Notes: generated by a model from the letters alone, not told the origin. A stretch of 64,000 bases of DNA from Natrinema caseinilyticum (GCF_024227435.1 NZ_CP100445.1:3097369-3161368); one strand, 5' to 3'. Counted from the stretch's first letter, positions 25,126 to 33,121 are shown. Numbers and translations are program-made.

Positions 25126-25722
25126 ATGCACGGAATACTGTTCATGGGATTGAAAAGTTTCGTCGCCGAAACGTACGATATGGCGACCTGGCGGCAACTC
25201 CAGGAAGACGCGGGGGTCGAACACAGGCGATACATCCCGATTTCCACGTACCCGGACGAGGAACTGATCGCGCTCGTCGAAGCCGCCGTGGACCACACCG
25301 GCATCGAGCAATCGGAACTCCTGCGAACGTTCGGTCGCTACGTCGTCCCCACGCTCGTCGACATGTACGGCATCTTCATCGACGACGCGTGGACCGGGCT
25401 GGATCTCGTCGAAAACGTCGAGGGTGCGATCCACGAAGTCCTCAGAAAGGGCGACTCCCTCGAGTACGAACCGCCGGCGATCACGGCGACGCGGGTCGAC
25501 ACCGACGTCGTACTCGTCACGTACGGATCGCGGCGGGACCTCTGTGCGGTCGCGCTGGGACTGCTCGAAGGGATCGGCGACCACTACGACGAATCGTTCG
25601 AGGTCTTCGAGCACCGGTGTCGACACGAGGGTGCATCGGCGTGCGAACTCGTCGCCGTCGGCGACGGCACGACCTCGTGGCAGGCGAGCAGCCTGGTCGA
25701 CGACCACCTCGAGGCGACGTGA
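25126..25722 (+). CDS. H-NOX haem-based NO-sensing protein
   Basis: The 198-aa protein opens with the H-NOX motif MHGILFMGLKSFVAETY. The proximal haem ligand is His103 (in EGAIHEVL) and the porphyrin-propionate motif Y-x-S-x-R is intact at residues 133-137 (YGSRR). Spacing of His103 to Y133 matches the family (His102/Tyr131). The position expected for the oxygen-stabilising distal Tyr shows no Tyr in this reading, so an NO sensor is more likely than an O2 sensor. It stands alone, without a fused kinase, cyclase or chemoreceptor, and precedes an FAD-protein gene by 100 bp on the same strand. The partner is unknown. Confidence 0.85.
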   Translation: MHGILFMGLKSFVAETYDMATWRQLQEDAGVEHRRYIPISTYPDEELIALVEAAVDHTGIEQSELLRTFGRYVVPTLVDMYGIFIDDAWTGLDLVENVEGAIHEVLRKGDSLEYEPPAITATRVDTDVVLVTYGSRRDLCAVALGLLEGIGDHYDESFEVFEHRCRHEGASACELVAVGDGTTSWQASSLVDDHLEAT

Positions 25723-25821
25723 GGGCGCCTGCGGGCCTCGAAAACGCCACCCCGTCCCTCAGAACGACGGCCGTCCACCGTTTGGGACGGGTACTTTCCC
25801 GTTCGCGTTCGAACCACGACC

Positions 25822-26865
25822 ATGATCCGAATCGGGATCGTCGGCGCGGGAGCGGCAGCCGCAGCAGCGACCTACGTGCTCGAGACCGCAGCGACCGAGA
25901 CGGAACTCACGGTTCTCGAGAAATCGCGCGGACTCTCCGGGCGGGCCGCGACCAGGCGTCGCGACGGCGTGGTCTACGACTACGGGGCGAACTACGTCAA
26001 ATCCGACGACGAGCGCGTCACGGCGCTACTGACTGAGACGCTCGACACGGACGGACTGGTCGACGTCACCGATCCGGTCTGGACGTTCGACGGCGACGGT
26101 GACATTTCGGAGGGCGACGGTCGCGACGACCACAAGTGGACGTACCGTCGCGGCTTGACCCAGATCGCGAAGCGACTGTTCGCTCGCACCGACGCGACCG
26201 TCCACCGCGAGACGCGGGTTACGGGTCTGCTCAGGGACCCGGAAACCGAACGCTGGTGGCTCGAGGACGAGGACGGACGGTCGTGGGGTCCGTTCGACCG
26301 TCTCCTCCTGAACCCGCCGGCACCGCAGACCGCGGAATTGCTCCGGTCGGCCGACTGGAAGTCGGAGGCCCGCGACTCGCTCGCGGCTGCCGCGGAGCGG
26401 GTCCCCTACCGCACGATCTGGAGCGGAATCTTCCACTACCCGTTCGAACTCGAGCGGCCGTACTACGCCCTCGTCAACACGGACAGGGACCACGAGATCG
26501 GCTGGGTCAGCCGTGAAGAATGTAAGGCCGGACACGTTCCGGACGGCGAATCGCTGCTGGTCGTCCAGGCCACCCCCGAGTGGTCGGTCGCTCACTACGA
26601 CGAGTCGGCGACGGCGAACGGGGAGCGCCTCGCGGAACTGACCGCCGATCTGCTTTCCGACCGGCGACTGCGCGACCCCGATTGGACCGATCACCAGGGC
26701 TGGCGGTACGCGTTACCCGACGACGGCGTCGACGGCGACCCCGTCCGGCGCGCCGAACGCGAGGGACTGTACTGTCTCGGCGACTGGGTCGCCGGGCAGG
26801 CGCGCGTCCACGCGGCGCTTCGCAACGGCCTCGAGGTCGGCCAACGCGTCCTCGACCATCGCTAG
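25822..26865 (+). CDS. Renalase-like FAD-dependent oxidoreductase
   Basis: The 347-aa protein has a dinucleotide-binding GAGAAAAAATYVLE (residues 6-20) with acidic loop VLEKSRGLSGRAATRRRDG and YDYGANYVK, as in renalase/amine-oxidase-type flavoproteins. The C terminus LYCLGDWVAGQARVHAALRN closes the FAD site. A cytoplasmic oxidase or dehydrogenase role is expected; the substrate is unknown. It follows the H-NOX gene by 100 bp, so the two could share a transcript, though the intervening DNA is GC-rich and may hold its own promoter. Confidence 0.8.
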   Translation: MIRIGIVGAGAAAAAATYVLETAATETELTVLEKSRGLSGRAATRRRDGVVYDYGANYVKSDDERVTALLTETLDTDGLVDVTDPVWTFDGDGDISEGDGRDDHKWTYRRGLTQIAKRLFARTDATVHRETRVTGLLRDPETERWWLEDEDGRSWGPFDRLLLNPPAPQTAELLRSADWKSEARDSLAAAAERVPYRTIWSGIFHYPFELERPYYALVNTDRDHEIGWVSREECKAGHVPDGESLLVVQATPEWSVAHYDESATANGERLAELTADLLSDRRLRDPDWTDHQGWRYALPDDGVDGDPVRRAEREGLYCLGDWVAGQARVHAALRNGLEVGQRVLDHR

Positions 26866-27002
26866 CCGGACGGCGAGACTGGCGGTGCCGACAGGCGGTA
26901 ACGAGACCAACGGAGTGGATAGCCTGGTGGCGAGCCCGGGGAAACGGGCGCTGGAGTAGCGATCGCGAGGCGCGAGACACTACAGTAGCGCAACCGGGGC
27001 GT

Positions 27003-28343
27003 CTACAGCGACGCGGTGACCTCGTTCAGCACGTCGGTATCGACGAACAGGACGACGTGGTCTCCGGATTCGACGACGGTCTCGCCACGGGGCGTGATCA
27101 ATTCCTCGTCCCGTGTGATCGCTCCGATGACGATTCCGCTCGGAAGTTGGGCCATTACGTCGTCGATCCGACGCTCGAACAACAGGCTGTCGCGGTCGAC
27201 CTCGATCTCGAGGACCTCCGCGCGGTCGGACTCGAGCATGGCGACGTTTTCGGTCTGTTGCTCGCGGGTGAAGCGGGTGATCTCCTCGGCGGTCACGAGT
27301 CGCGGATTGACCCCGACGTCGATCCCGACCGTCTCGAAGAGATCGACGTACTCGCCAGCCTCGACGACGCCGATGGTGCGCTCGGCGCCGATCTGCTTGG
27401 CGAGCAACGAGACGAGCAGGTTCTTCTCGTCGCTCTCGAGGGTGGCGACGACGAGATCCGACTCGTCGACGTGCTCCCGAACCAGGAAATCGATGTCCGT
27501 CGCGTCGCTCTGCAAGACCAGCGTCTCCGGCAGCATCTCGGCCAGTTTCCGTGCCCGCACGGGGTCCCGTTCGACGAGTCGCAGGTCGAGGCCTCGCTCC
27601 TCCTCGAAGAGACGGGCCGTCTGGTAGCCGATCTCGCCGCCGCCGACGATGACGACCTCGTTGACGTCCTCGAGTGACGGTTCGGGCGTCAGAGTGCCCG
27701 CGAACGCGCGGACGCTCTCCTCGGAACCGATCACGACGACGGCGTCGCCTTCCCGGATGACCGTATCGCCCGTCGGGACGATGACGTCGTCACCGCGCAA
27801 GAGGGCGGCGAACGTCAGCGACGCGTAGCGGTCGGCCTCCGAGACCGTTTCGCCGGCGATCGGGCTCCCAGTCGCGACCTCGAACTCGGCCATCCTGACG
27901 AGTCCACCGGCGAACGTATCGACGTCGTGGGCGCCGGGCAGGCCCGCGATACGGACGATCGTCTCCGCGGTCTGGAGGTTCGTACAGACCATGAAATCGA
28001 CGCCGAACGCACCCGCCGAGTGTTCCCAGGTCCGCAGGAGGTTCGTCTTCTTCACCCGAGCGATCGTAAACGGCGTGCCGACGGCTTTGGCCGCGCCGCA
28101 GACGACGACGTTCGTCTCGTCGACGTCCGTACTCGCGATGACCAGACCGGCGTTCTCGATCCCGGCCTGCTCGAGCGTCTCGATCGACGTCCCGTCGCCT
28201 TCGATCGCCAGTACGTCGTGGGAGTAGGTGATCGACTCTACCTTCTCGGGATCGGTGTCGATCACGACGACGTTGTGTTCGTCGTCCAGGCTCTCGGCGA
28301 TGTTCGAACCGACCTGTCCAGCACCGACGACGATCACGCGCAC
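27003..28343 (-). CDS. trkA: Trk potassium uptake regulator TrkA
   Basis: The 446-aa protein has two RCK repeats, each with NAD-binding Rossmann (VRVIVVGAGQVGSNIAESLD at residue 1; VVIVGGGEIGYQTARLFEEE at about 225) and a TrkA-C subdomain (PIAGETVSEADRYASLTFAA; terminal GIVIGAITRDEELITPRGET). It controls a TrkH-type K+ channel at the membrane in response to nucleotides, central to the salt-in strategy. The GTG start at 28343 is preferred because the upstream frame encodes an Arg-rich, non-conserved leader. No trkH is adjacent in this window. Confidence 0.93.
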   Translation of the reverse strand: MRVIVVGAGQVGSNIAESLDDEHNVVVIDTDPEKVESITYSHDVLAIEGDGTSIETLEQAGIENAGLVIASTDVDETNVVVCGAAKAVGTPFTIARVKKTNLLRTWEHSAGAFGVDFMVCTNLQTAETIVRIAGLPGAHDVDTFAGGLVRMAEFEVATGSPIAGETVSEADRYASLTFAALLRGDDVIVPTGDTVIREGDAVVVIGSEESVRAFAGTLTPEPSLEDVNEVVIVGGGEIGYQTARLFEEERGLDLRLVERDPVRARKLAEMLPETLVLQSDATDIDFLVREHVDESDLVVATLESDEKNLLVSLLAKQIGAERTIGVVEAGEYVDLFETVGIDVGVNPRLVTAEEITRFTREQQTENVAMLESDRAEVLEIEVDRDSLLFERRIDDVMAQLPSGIVIGAITRDEELITPRGETVVESGDHVVLFVDTDVLNEVTASL

Positions 28344-28601
28344 CGGCGTCTCACCCGCGTGTGTCGCGAACTCGAGGTGGCGAAGGGTTCGTCCATGTCG
28401 GTGACGACCACCCCGAGCAGCAAGTGGGTTTGGCCTGATCGTTTCGGTGCGAACTCGGCAGCGTAATCCGGGCGATCGATCCACGTCCGGGAACCGAACG
28501 GCACCCTGAGGCGGTGCCTCGATCGAACGGCATACGTAGTACTGTATTTTTACTTAGAATTATACGTGACTGTCACGAGGCCACTTTTCGTCCCGGGCGG
28601 C

Positions 28602-29093
28602 ATGGGCCCACCGGAGTTGATGATACTGCTCGTCGTGCTCGTTTTCTACCTGGTCGTCCCGCTCGTCGTTCTCGTTGCCGCACTCAAATTCCTCGACGGG
28701 CGCCGCGGCTACGACGAGCGGATCGCGGCCCTCGAACGGCGGATCGACGAACTCGAAAACGAACGGCGAGAGCGGTGCGGTCGCGTCCGACCGATTCGGA
28801 GCCGTCTCGCGGTTCTATCGTCCTCCGACGGGCGGAACGGCGCGGGGAGACGGTCCGACGGGCGGAACGACGCGGATAGACGGGCACTCCGACGATCGTC
28901 GGAGTCGGTGGCGACGAGGGAGAACGTCTCGATCGGAGAGCGGCGTTTCCGTCGAAGTCAGGTCGTCAGCCGTCGGGCTACGGCATTTCGTGAACCGTCA
29001 ACTCGACCTCTCTCGAGCGACCTTCGATGTCCGCGACCAGCCGCTTTACGACCTGCTCGGCCTCGTCGAGGAGTTTCGGCTCGACTTTCTTGA
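28602..29093 (+). CDS. Small membrane protein with coiled coil, aberrant C terminus
   Basis: ATG 28602 begins MGPPELMILLVVLVFYLVVP, one strong transmembrane helix (residues 5-32), then an amphipathic coiled coil DERIAALERRIDELENERRE. This resembles many short haloarchaeal membrane proteins of about 60 residues. Beyond about residue 60 the frame turns Arg-rich and low-complexity and overlaps the convergent SRPBCC gene by 116 bp, so the true protein probably ended near 28790 and the stop was lost by an indel. A TATA-like box (AATTATAC) lies at about 28558. Function unknown. Confidence 0.5.
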   Translation: MGPPELMILLVVLVFYLVVPLVVLVAALKFLDGRRGYDERIAALERRIDELENERRERCGRVRPIRSRLAVLSSSDGRNGAGRRSDGRNDADRRALRRSSESVATRENVSIGERRFRRSQVVSRRATAFREPSTRPLSSDLRCPRPAALRPARPRRGVSARLS

Positions 29094-29499
29094 CGACCCA
29101 GTCCACGGAGACGAACCGCGGCAGCGAAATCGCGTTTTTGTTCGCCGAGTGCGGATCGTAACGGGCCTCGAAGTAGATCCGACTGGCCGTTTCTTCGGTC
29201 GACGGTGCCGACTCCGGTTCCGGTTCGACCCGCCACTCCCCGCGGGCGTCGATGTCCCTGACGAGTTGCCACTCGAGTGACTCCGGCGCGGAAACGTCGA
29301 TCACCTTCGAGCGGGCGGTGTAGCTGAGTTTCCACCAGGCGAGTTCGAGTTCGTACACGGAGCCGACGGTGCCGTCTCCGCGAACGCGAACGTCCGTCAG
29401 GTGGTCCGTATATCGCGTATAGTCGGCAAATGACCGCACGTACGGAAAGACCTCCTCGGGCGACCGATGGGCGAGCGTGCTGAGAAGAATTCTGTCCAC
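28978..29499 (-). CDS. SRPBCC (START/COQ10-like) family protein
   Basis: The 173-aa protein opens with a helix-grip fold pattern RSPEEVFPYVRSFADYTRYT, then TDVRVRGDGTVGSVYELELA and SARYFEAR-type strands (IYFEARYD). The C-terminal long helix KKVEPKLLDEAEQVVKRLVADIEG closes the cavity. Members bind hydrophobic ligands (lipids, quinones, polyketides) and occur widely in haloarchaea. No catalytic residues are evident. It is convergent with the small membrane protein gene. Confidence 0.8.
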   Translation of the reverse strand: MDRILLSTLAHRSPEEVFPYVRSFADYTRYTDHLTDVRVRGDGTVGSVYELELAWWKLSYTARSKVIDVSAPESLEWQLVRDIDARGEWRVEPEPESAPSTEETASRIYFEARYDPHSANKNAISLPRFVSVDWVVKKVEPKLLDEAEQVVKRLVADIEGRSREVELTVHEMP

Positions 29500-29760
29500 G
29501 ACCGTCGTAGGGCCGGTTCGAACGTAAGGATTACTCTCCGGTCGACCGCCACCGACTCGAGTCCGAATCGACGGCGCATACCGTCACGCGGGCCGTCGAC
29601 GAGGTCACTCTCGAAACGTGCGACGCGGAATGAAACTCTAGTGGCCGTCAGACACTACGGCCGCTCCCGCTGGACCGGGTACTGTCTCGAGTGGTCGGTT
29701 CTCGAGGGAGTCGGACACGACGTGACGCTACAGTCCGTCGGGGTTTCCCCGGCCGTTCCG

Positions 29761-29961
29761 TCAGTAAACGTACAACACGAATACTGTAAGAGCGATGCCG
29801 CCGGTGATGCTGATGGCGATGGCGACGATCACCGCGAGGGTCACGTCGAACTGCAGGAGCAGGATCACGAGGAGCAGAGAGACGTAATGGAGGAACGCGA
29901 CGACCAATCCGAGCGTCAGCCACTTCCGTCGCATCGATACGGCTCCGTTCGGTCCGTCCAT
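29761..29961 (-). CDS. 66-aa two-span membrane protein
   Basis: The chosen ATG at 29961 (MDGPNGAVSMRRKW) has an SD-like GGAGTG just upstream. An in-frame ATG at 30072 adds a basic non-conserved leader. Two transmembrane helices (WLTLGLVVAFLHYVSLLLVI and LAVIVAIAISITGGIALTVF) separated by a short loop fill most of the protein. No family is recognised; function unknown. The 260 bp downstream (29500-29760) hold nothing. Confidence 0.6.
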   Translation of the reverse strand: MDGPNGAVSMRRKWLTLGLVVAFLHYVSLLLVILLLQFDVTLAVIVAIAISITGGIALTVFVLYVY

Positions 29962-30173
29962 ACACTCCAACTCGGAATCCGACCGTTTAGCGATTGGGAC
30001 CGGTCGCGACGATCGACCGGCCCGACGACTGAGCACCGTCCGCCGTCGTCCGGAACGATCACTGTCACTCATCGTCCCGACGAACGAAGAACGCGATATC
30101 CGGCCGCCGCCTCGGAGTCTCGAGGGACCGCGCAGTTACCGGTCGGACTGGCAACTGTTCTTCGAAACTTTTA

Positions 30174-30205
30174 CAACCAATATTGATCTTGTGCAAGTTA
30201 GGTTG
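30174..30205. promoter_or_regulatory. Inverted repeat in the cbtBA leader
   Basis: CAACC near 30175 and GGTTG near 30201 flank A+T-rich AATATTG, only a few bases before the cbtB ATG. This position suits a repressor or metal-responsive operator. No cobalamin riboswitch core was found here. Confidence 0.3.
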
Positions 30206-30208
30206 AGT

Positions 30209-30397
30209 ATGGCTACGGTATCAGACTCCGTTCACGGTCGAATCGAACACGCACAAACGCGTCTCACGCCGGCGCAGTTGGTTGCCGGCTTCCTCCTGAT
30301 CGCTGCGCTCGGCTTTACGCTCCTGTTCGTACAGGAACCGCTGGTCCACGACTCCCTGCACAATTTCCGACACGCGGCTGGCATCACCTGCCACTGA
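30209..30397 (+). CDS. cbtB: Cobalt transporter subunit CbtB
   Basis: The 62-aa protein has one transmembrane helix (AQLVAGFLLIAALGFTLLFV) followed by the characteristic metal-binding tail HDSLHNFRHAAGITCH with regularly spaced His and a Cys. CbtB proteins occur next to CbtA in cobalamin-related loci and are thought to deliver cobalt. The ATG at 30209 (MATVSD) is favoured over an upstream alternative start. The stop is 2 bp before cbtA. Confidence 0.9.
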   Translation: MATVSDSVHGRIEHAQTRLTPAQLVAGFLLIAALGFTLLFVQEPLVHDSLHNFRHAAGITCH

Positions 30398-30399
30398 GC

Positions 30400-31215
30400 A
30401 TGCTCGCCGAGTACCTCACGCGAGGAGTGAAAGCGGGGCTCGTCGCCGGGCTCGTATTCGGCCTGTTCATGGCGATCGTCGCCAACCCGCTCGTCGCCTA
30501 CGCCGACGAACTGAACCACGCCGCCGCAGCGGACGGACCCGACACCCACCACAGCCACGGACAGGACGCCGAACACGGCCACGGACACGATGCCCACGAC
30601 GGCGGGGAAAAAGGGGACCACCACGACACCGCCGTTTCGATGGGTGTAAACAAGACGGTGAGCGTCATCTCCGGCGGACTGTGGGCCGTCCTGCTCGGCG
30701 GCGCGGTGTTCGGGCTCGGGTTCTACGTCCTCGAACCCGCGATTCCCGGAACGGGGGCGACCAAGAGCTACGTGCTGGGGCTCGCCGGATTCATCACCGT
30801 CTCCGGCGCACCGTGGCTGGTGCTTCCGCCGGCGTCACCGGGTGCCCAGCAGTCGTTACCGGTCGGGATCCGTCTCCTGCTGTACGGCGGGATGATGGTG
30901 GCCGGCGGGCTCACCTGTCTGCTGGCCGGCAGCGTCTACACTCGGTTGCGCGAATCGAACGGCGGTGCGGTCGCCGCCGTCGGCGCAGTGGTCCCGTTCG
31001 TGCTGCTCGCGATTCCAACCGTCCTGGCGCCGACGAACACCGTTCGAGGGGCGCTTTCACCGGGTCTGCGGGCCGGCCTGACGGGATTGTTCGTATTCGG
31101 ACAGCTACTGGTGTGGCTGGTGCTCGCGACGACGCACGCGCAATTCCGATCGGCGGACGACTCGAGCGCGGAGTTCGGGACCTCGAGTCCCGATCCGGCG
31201 GTCACGACGGACTGA
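30400..31215 (+). CDS. cbtA: Cobalt transporter subunit CbtA
   Basis: The 271-aa integral membrane protein has a first helix GVKAGLVAGLVFGLFMAIVA, then a large His-rich extramembrane loop (THHSHGQDAEHGHGHDAHDG, about residues 48-68). Four or five further helices include GGLWAVLLGGAVFGLGFYVL and GIRLLLYGGMMVAGGLTC. His clusters are expected to bind Co2+. It forms the uptake system with CbtB and supports cobalamin synthesis. It is encoded directly after cbtB with a 2-bp gap. After its stop the sequence changes character and an island of gene debris begins. Confidence 0.92.
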   Translation: MLAEYLTRGVKAGLVAGLVFGLFMAIVANPLVAYADELNHAAAADGPDTHHSHGQDAEHGHGHDAHDGGEKGDHHDTAVSMGVNKTVSVISGGLWAVLLGGAVFGLGFYVLEPAIPGTGATKSYVLGLAGFITVSGAPWLVLPPASPGAQQSLPVGIRLLLYGGMMVAGGLTCLLAGSVYTRLRESNGGAVAAVGAVVPFVLLAIPTVLAPTNTVRGALSPGLRAGLTGLFVFGQLLVWLVLATTHAQFRSADDSSAEFGTSSPDPAVTTD

Positions 31216-31310
31216 CGTGGTCCGAACGAGGTGGGCCGCGAAATCGGGCTCACCGGTACCGAACTGGGCTGTGCGCGCGACCGGGACGCCGAGTACTGAA
31301 CACCGCGCTC

Positions 31311-31478
31311 TTATGTAGAGCTGTGGGATGCCCCCATAGCAAGGCAGTCGATGACGCTTACGAGGGATGCGCCAGCGAGATTCAATGAACGGATGATTCC
31401 AAATGTGTGAGCAGCCTGCTCCAAGCCGTGCTTGGACAGGCCGCGGAACTTCCGTAGCCACGGTTTGATGAGTGCTGG
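31311..31478 (-). pseudogene. C-terminal fragment of an IS transposase
   Basis: The minus-strand frame ends at TAA 31313-31311 and reads PKALKIIPALIKPWLRKFRG, then LSKHGLEQAAHTFGIIRSLN and a terminal LVSVIDCLAMGA. The Lys/Arg-rich helical style and a short hydrophobic end are typical of haloarchaeal transposase C termini; the exact IS family was not assigned. No start, catalytic residues or terminal inverted repeats are present. Upstream the frame overlaps the plus-strand membrane ORF in antisense. It marks the left edge of the debris-rich island. Confidence 0.45.
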
Positions 31479-31773
31479 AATTATCTTCAGTGCTTTCGGT
31501 ATCGAAGAGTTGGTCGCTCATCTCGGGAGAACTCCGGAGTTGATTCCGACGGTTTCATTATACGGAGGTGGGGCATTCTTCTTGTTCGGTCGTGGCGCAT
31601 TCCAACGGCGTGAAACCGATTACTTCAGCATACCTGGGTTGATTATCGGAATTATCATTCTACTCGCTATCTCGCTGGGGATTCGGCTGCCTGCATTGGC
31701 TGTCTTGGGTTCTATTGTCGTCCTGTTCAGCGGGCTCGTGGTGTACGAAGTGAGAATACAGAGACGTTCATAG
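31468..31773 (+). CDS. Hypothetical membrane protein, possibly 5'-truncated
   Basis: ATG 31468 opens 101 residues with three hydrophobic segments (TVSLYGGGAFFLFG; GLIIGIIILLAISLGIRLPA; LAVLGSIVVLFSGLVVYEV) and a basic tail (RIQRRS). The first codons overlap the transposase stump in antisense, so the native start may have been replaced by IS insertion or deletion. Codons are less GC-biased than in neighbours, as in the whole island. No family was recognised. Confidence 0.5.
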   Translation: MSAGIIFSAFGIEELVAHLGRTPELIPTVSLYGGGAFFLFGRGAFQRRETDYFSIPGLIIGIIILLAISLGIRLPALAVLGSIVVLFSGLVVYEVRIQRRS

Positions 31774-31789
31774 AAACCCTCGCTTGATC

Positions 31790-32127
31790 CTATAGCCACT
31801 CGTCGGACCAGGCTTCGATTTCATCGAAGACGGGGCAAAGTGACTGTCCTTTCTCCGTTAGTGAGTAGTATGTAGCGACAGGTGAGTCTTCTTCAAGGCG
31901 ACGTGTGACAAACTCGATTTCTTGGAAATCGTCGAGAACCCGAGAGAGAGTTCGGGAACTCGCCCCGGTAGAGCGTTTGAGTTCGTTGAATCGTTTTCAC
32001 CGTTTTGCAGGTCGTGGAGTACGATGAGTCTTCACTGGGAACCAATCTGGTTGAGTGAATCGATGATTGAACACGCTTCATCGTCGTACTGTTCTTCAGA
32101 TTCGGACTGTCTATTTGTTTGGCTCAT
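31790..32127 (-). pseudogene. HxlR-family regulator, inactivated
   Basis: The gene reads MSQTNRQSESEEQYDDEACS then IIDSLNQIGSQ and hits TGA where the intact paralogue (34442-34786) has Trp (GSQWRL). After HDLQNGE one base is missing in a Lys codon, shifting the frame; the rest (RFNELKRSTGASSRTLSRVL, EEDSPVATYYSLTEKG) is clear in the new frame to TAG 31790. A nonsense and a frameshift mutation show a true pseudogene. The N-terminal Cys in DEACS is conserved with the intact copy. It lies divergent to doxX, and an operator-like palindrome remains in its promoter. Confidence 0.85.
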
Positions 32128-32168
32128 TGGTCTGTTCTTAGATGCCCAGAGGTCCTGCGTCCACAATA

Positions 32169-32191
32169 GGTTCGATTACGAACTAGGTACC
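32169..32191. promoter_or_regulatory. HxlR operator candidate (site 1)
   Basis: GGTTCG-ATTA-CGAACT followed by AGGTACC matches the palindrome in the intact HxlR/VOC promoter (GGTTCG-GAAA-CGAACC, 34829-34844). It also carries the shared AACTAGGTA element. It lies about 42 bp upstream of the dead HxlR gene. Confidence 0.55.
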
Positions 32192-32207
32192 ATTATGAAA
32201 CCTGCAG

Positions 32208-32258
32208 TAACACCGATGTCGTCGGATAACACCGACGTTTTCTGATAACACTAATGTC
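32208..32258. repeat. Three direct repeats with 19-bp period
   Basis: TAACACCGATGTC (32208), TAACACCGACGTT (32227) and TAACACTAATGTC (32246) are spaced exactly 19 bp apart between the dead HxlR gene and doxX. Nearly two helical turns per unit would place bound factors on almost the same face. Confidence 0.7.
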
Positions 32259-32274
32259 AGATAAGATATTAGTT

Positions 32275-32297
32275 GGTTCCAGAACAAACTAGGTAAC
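32275..32297. promoter_or_regulatory. HxlR operator candidate (site 2, doxX promoter)
   Basis: GGTTC-CA-GAAC followed by AAACTAGGTAAC repeats the half-sites and the ACTAGGTAAC element found at 32181 and 34790-34852. It is placed about 80 bp before the doxX start. Confidence 0.5.
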
Positions 32298-32374
32298 GTT
32301 GTGATATCAGACACGCTTATCCAACTGACCGCACCGCACACCAGCCAGTCGCAGACTCGGGAGGTGACCCGATA

Positions 32375-32791
32375 ATGGCAATCGACGCAGGATTCGGCGC
32401 AATCGGCTTCCTCGCCGCGCGTGTACTCTTCGGGGGCCTCCTCGCGTTCCAAGGACTCAACAACTTCCAGAACGCTGAGACCATGACCGGATACGCCCAA
32501 GCGAAGGGCGTTCCCGCCGCCCGGGCGAACGTCCTGCTTTCCGGTGGGATTCTCGTCTTCGGAGGGCTAGGTATCGTCTTCGGAGCCTTCCCTGCGATTG
32601 CCGCTGGGGCAGTCGCAATTTTCCTCCTCGTTGTGACCCCCATGATGCACAACTTCTGGGCCGTGCCCAAAGACCAGCAGCAGGCCGAGATGACGAACTT
32701 CATCAAGAACCTCGAACTCCTCGGCGCGACAGTGGTCTTCCTCGCCCTCGGGAGTGAGCCATGGGCCTACGCGCTGGACATCGGGCTCTAA
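32375..32791 (+). CDS. DoxX family membrane protein
   Basis: The 138-aa protein has four transmembrane helices typical of DoxX/DoxD (FLAARVLFGGLLAFQGLNNF; NVLLSGGILVFGGLGIVFG; AIAAGAVAIFLLVVTPMMHN; LLGATVVFLALGSEPWAYAL). DoxX proteins assist quinone- or sulfur-linked redox chemistry; the Bacillus counterpart MhqP is induced by hydroquinones. The neighbours are a dead HxlR regulator upstream and a VOC dioxygenase remnant downstream, the same gene company as in bacterial quinone-response loci. ATG 32375 is the only good start. Confidence 0.88.
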   Translation: MAIDAGFGAIGFLAARVLFGGLLAFQGLNNFQNAETMTGYAQAKGVPAARANVLLSGGILVFGGLGIVFGAFPAIAAGAVAIFLLVVTPMMHNFWAVPKDQQQAEMTNFIKNLELLGATVVFLALGSEPWAYALDIGL

Positions 32792-32838
32792 ACAGCCCCG
32801 TAACAGTTGACCCCGATAGCAGCAATCTAACCGAACCG

Positions 32839-32907
32839 CCCGAATTTCATCACGTTGCGTCCATCTCGAATGAGCCACAGCGGAACGTGGATTTCTACAC
32901 CGAATTT
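32839..32907 (+). pseudogene. Remnant of a VOC ring-cleaving dioxygenase-like gene
   Basis: About 23 codons (PEFHHVASISNEPQRNVDFY and TEF) align with the N terminus of the intact dioxygenase at 35544 (GIHHITGIVRDAQQNVDFYT). The frame then diverges into non-coding sequence. It is a residual 5' end after deletion, 48 bp downstream of doxX, indicating that doxX was once followed by a dioxygenase gene. Confidence 0.65.
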
Positions 32908-33121
32908 CGACCTGAGATTCGTCAAACTCCCCACCTGGTTTCCACCCATCATACACATGGGAAAATAACGTTGTAACCGTCCTACTCAGCGTCTGCAGGC
33001 GTATCGAAGTCGTGGAGTGATGCCCTTCTCCTTCGTGAAAATATTCAGGACCGCAGCAACCCCATCATCGGAAATCGTCGAGGTACAAGAAATAAGAGCG
33101 GGATGAATAGTGTGCTAGTTC

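Noticed and set aside
30100-30208. Possible cobalamin riboswitch before cbtBA
   Set aside because: The leader is too short and has no B12-box-like core; only a small inverted repeat is present.
31105-31521. 138-codon minus-strand frame covering the transposase stump
   Set aside because: The transposase-like peptide is in a different frame; this one mixes antisense of cbtA and the membrane ORF.
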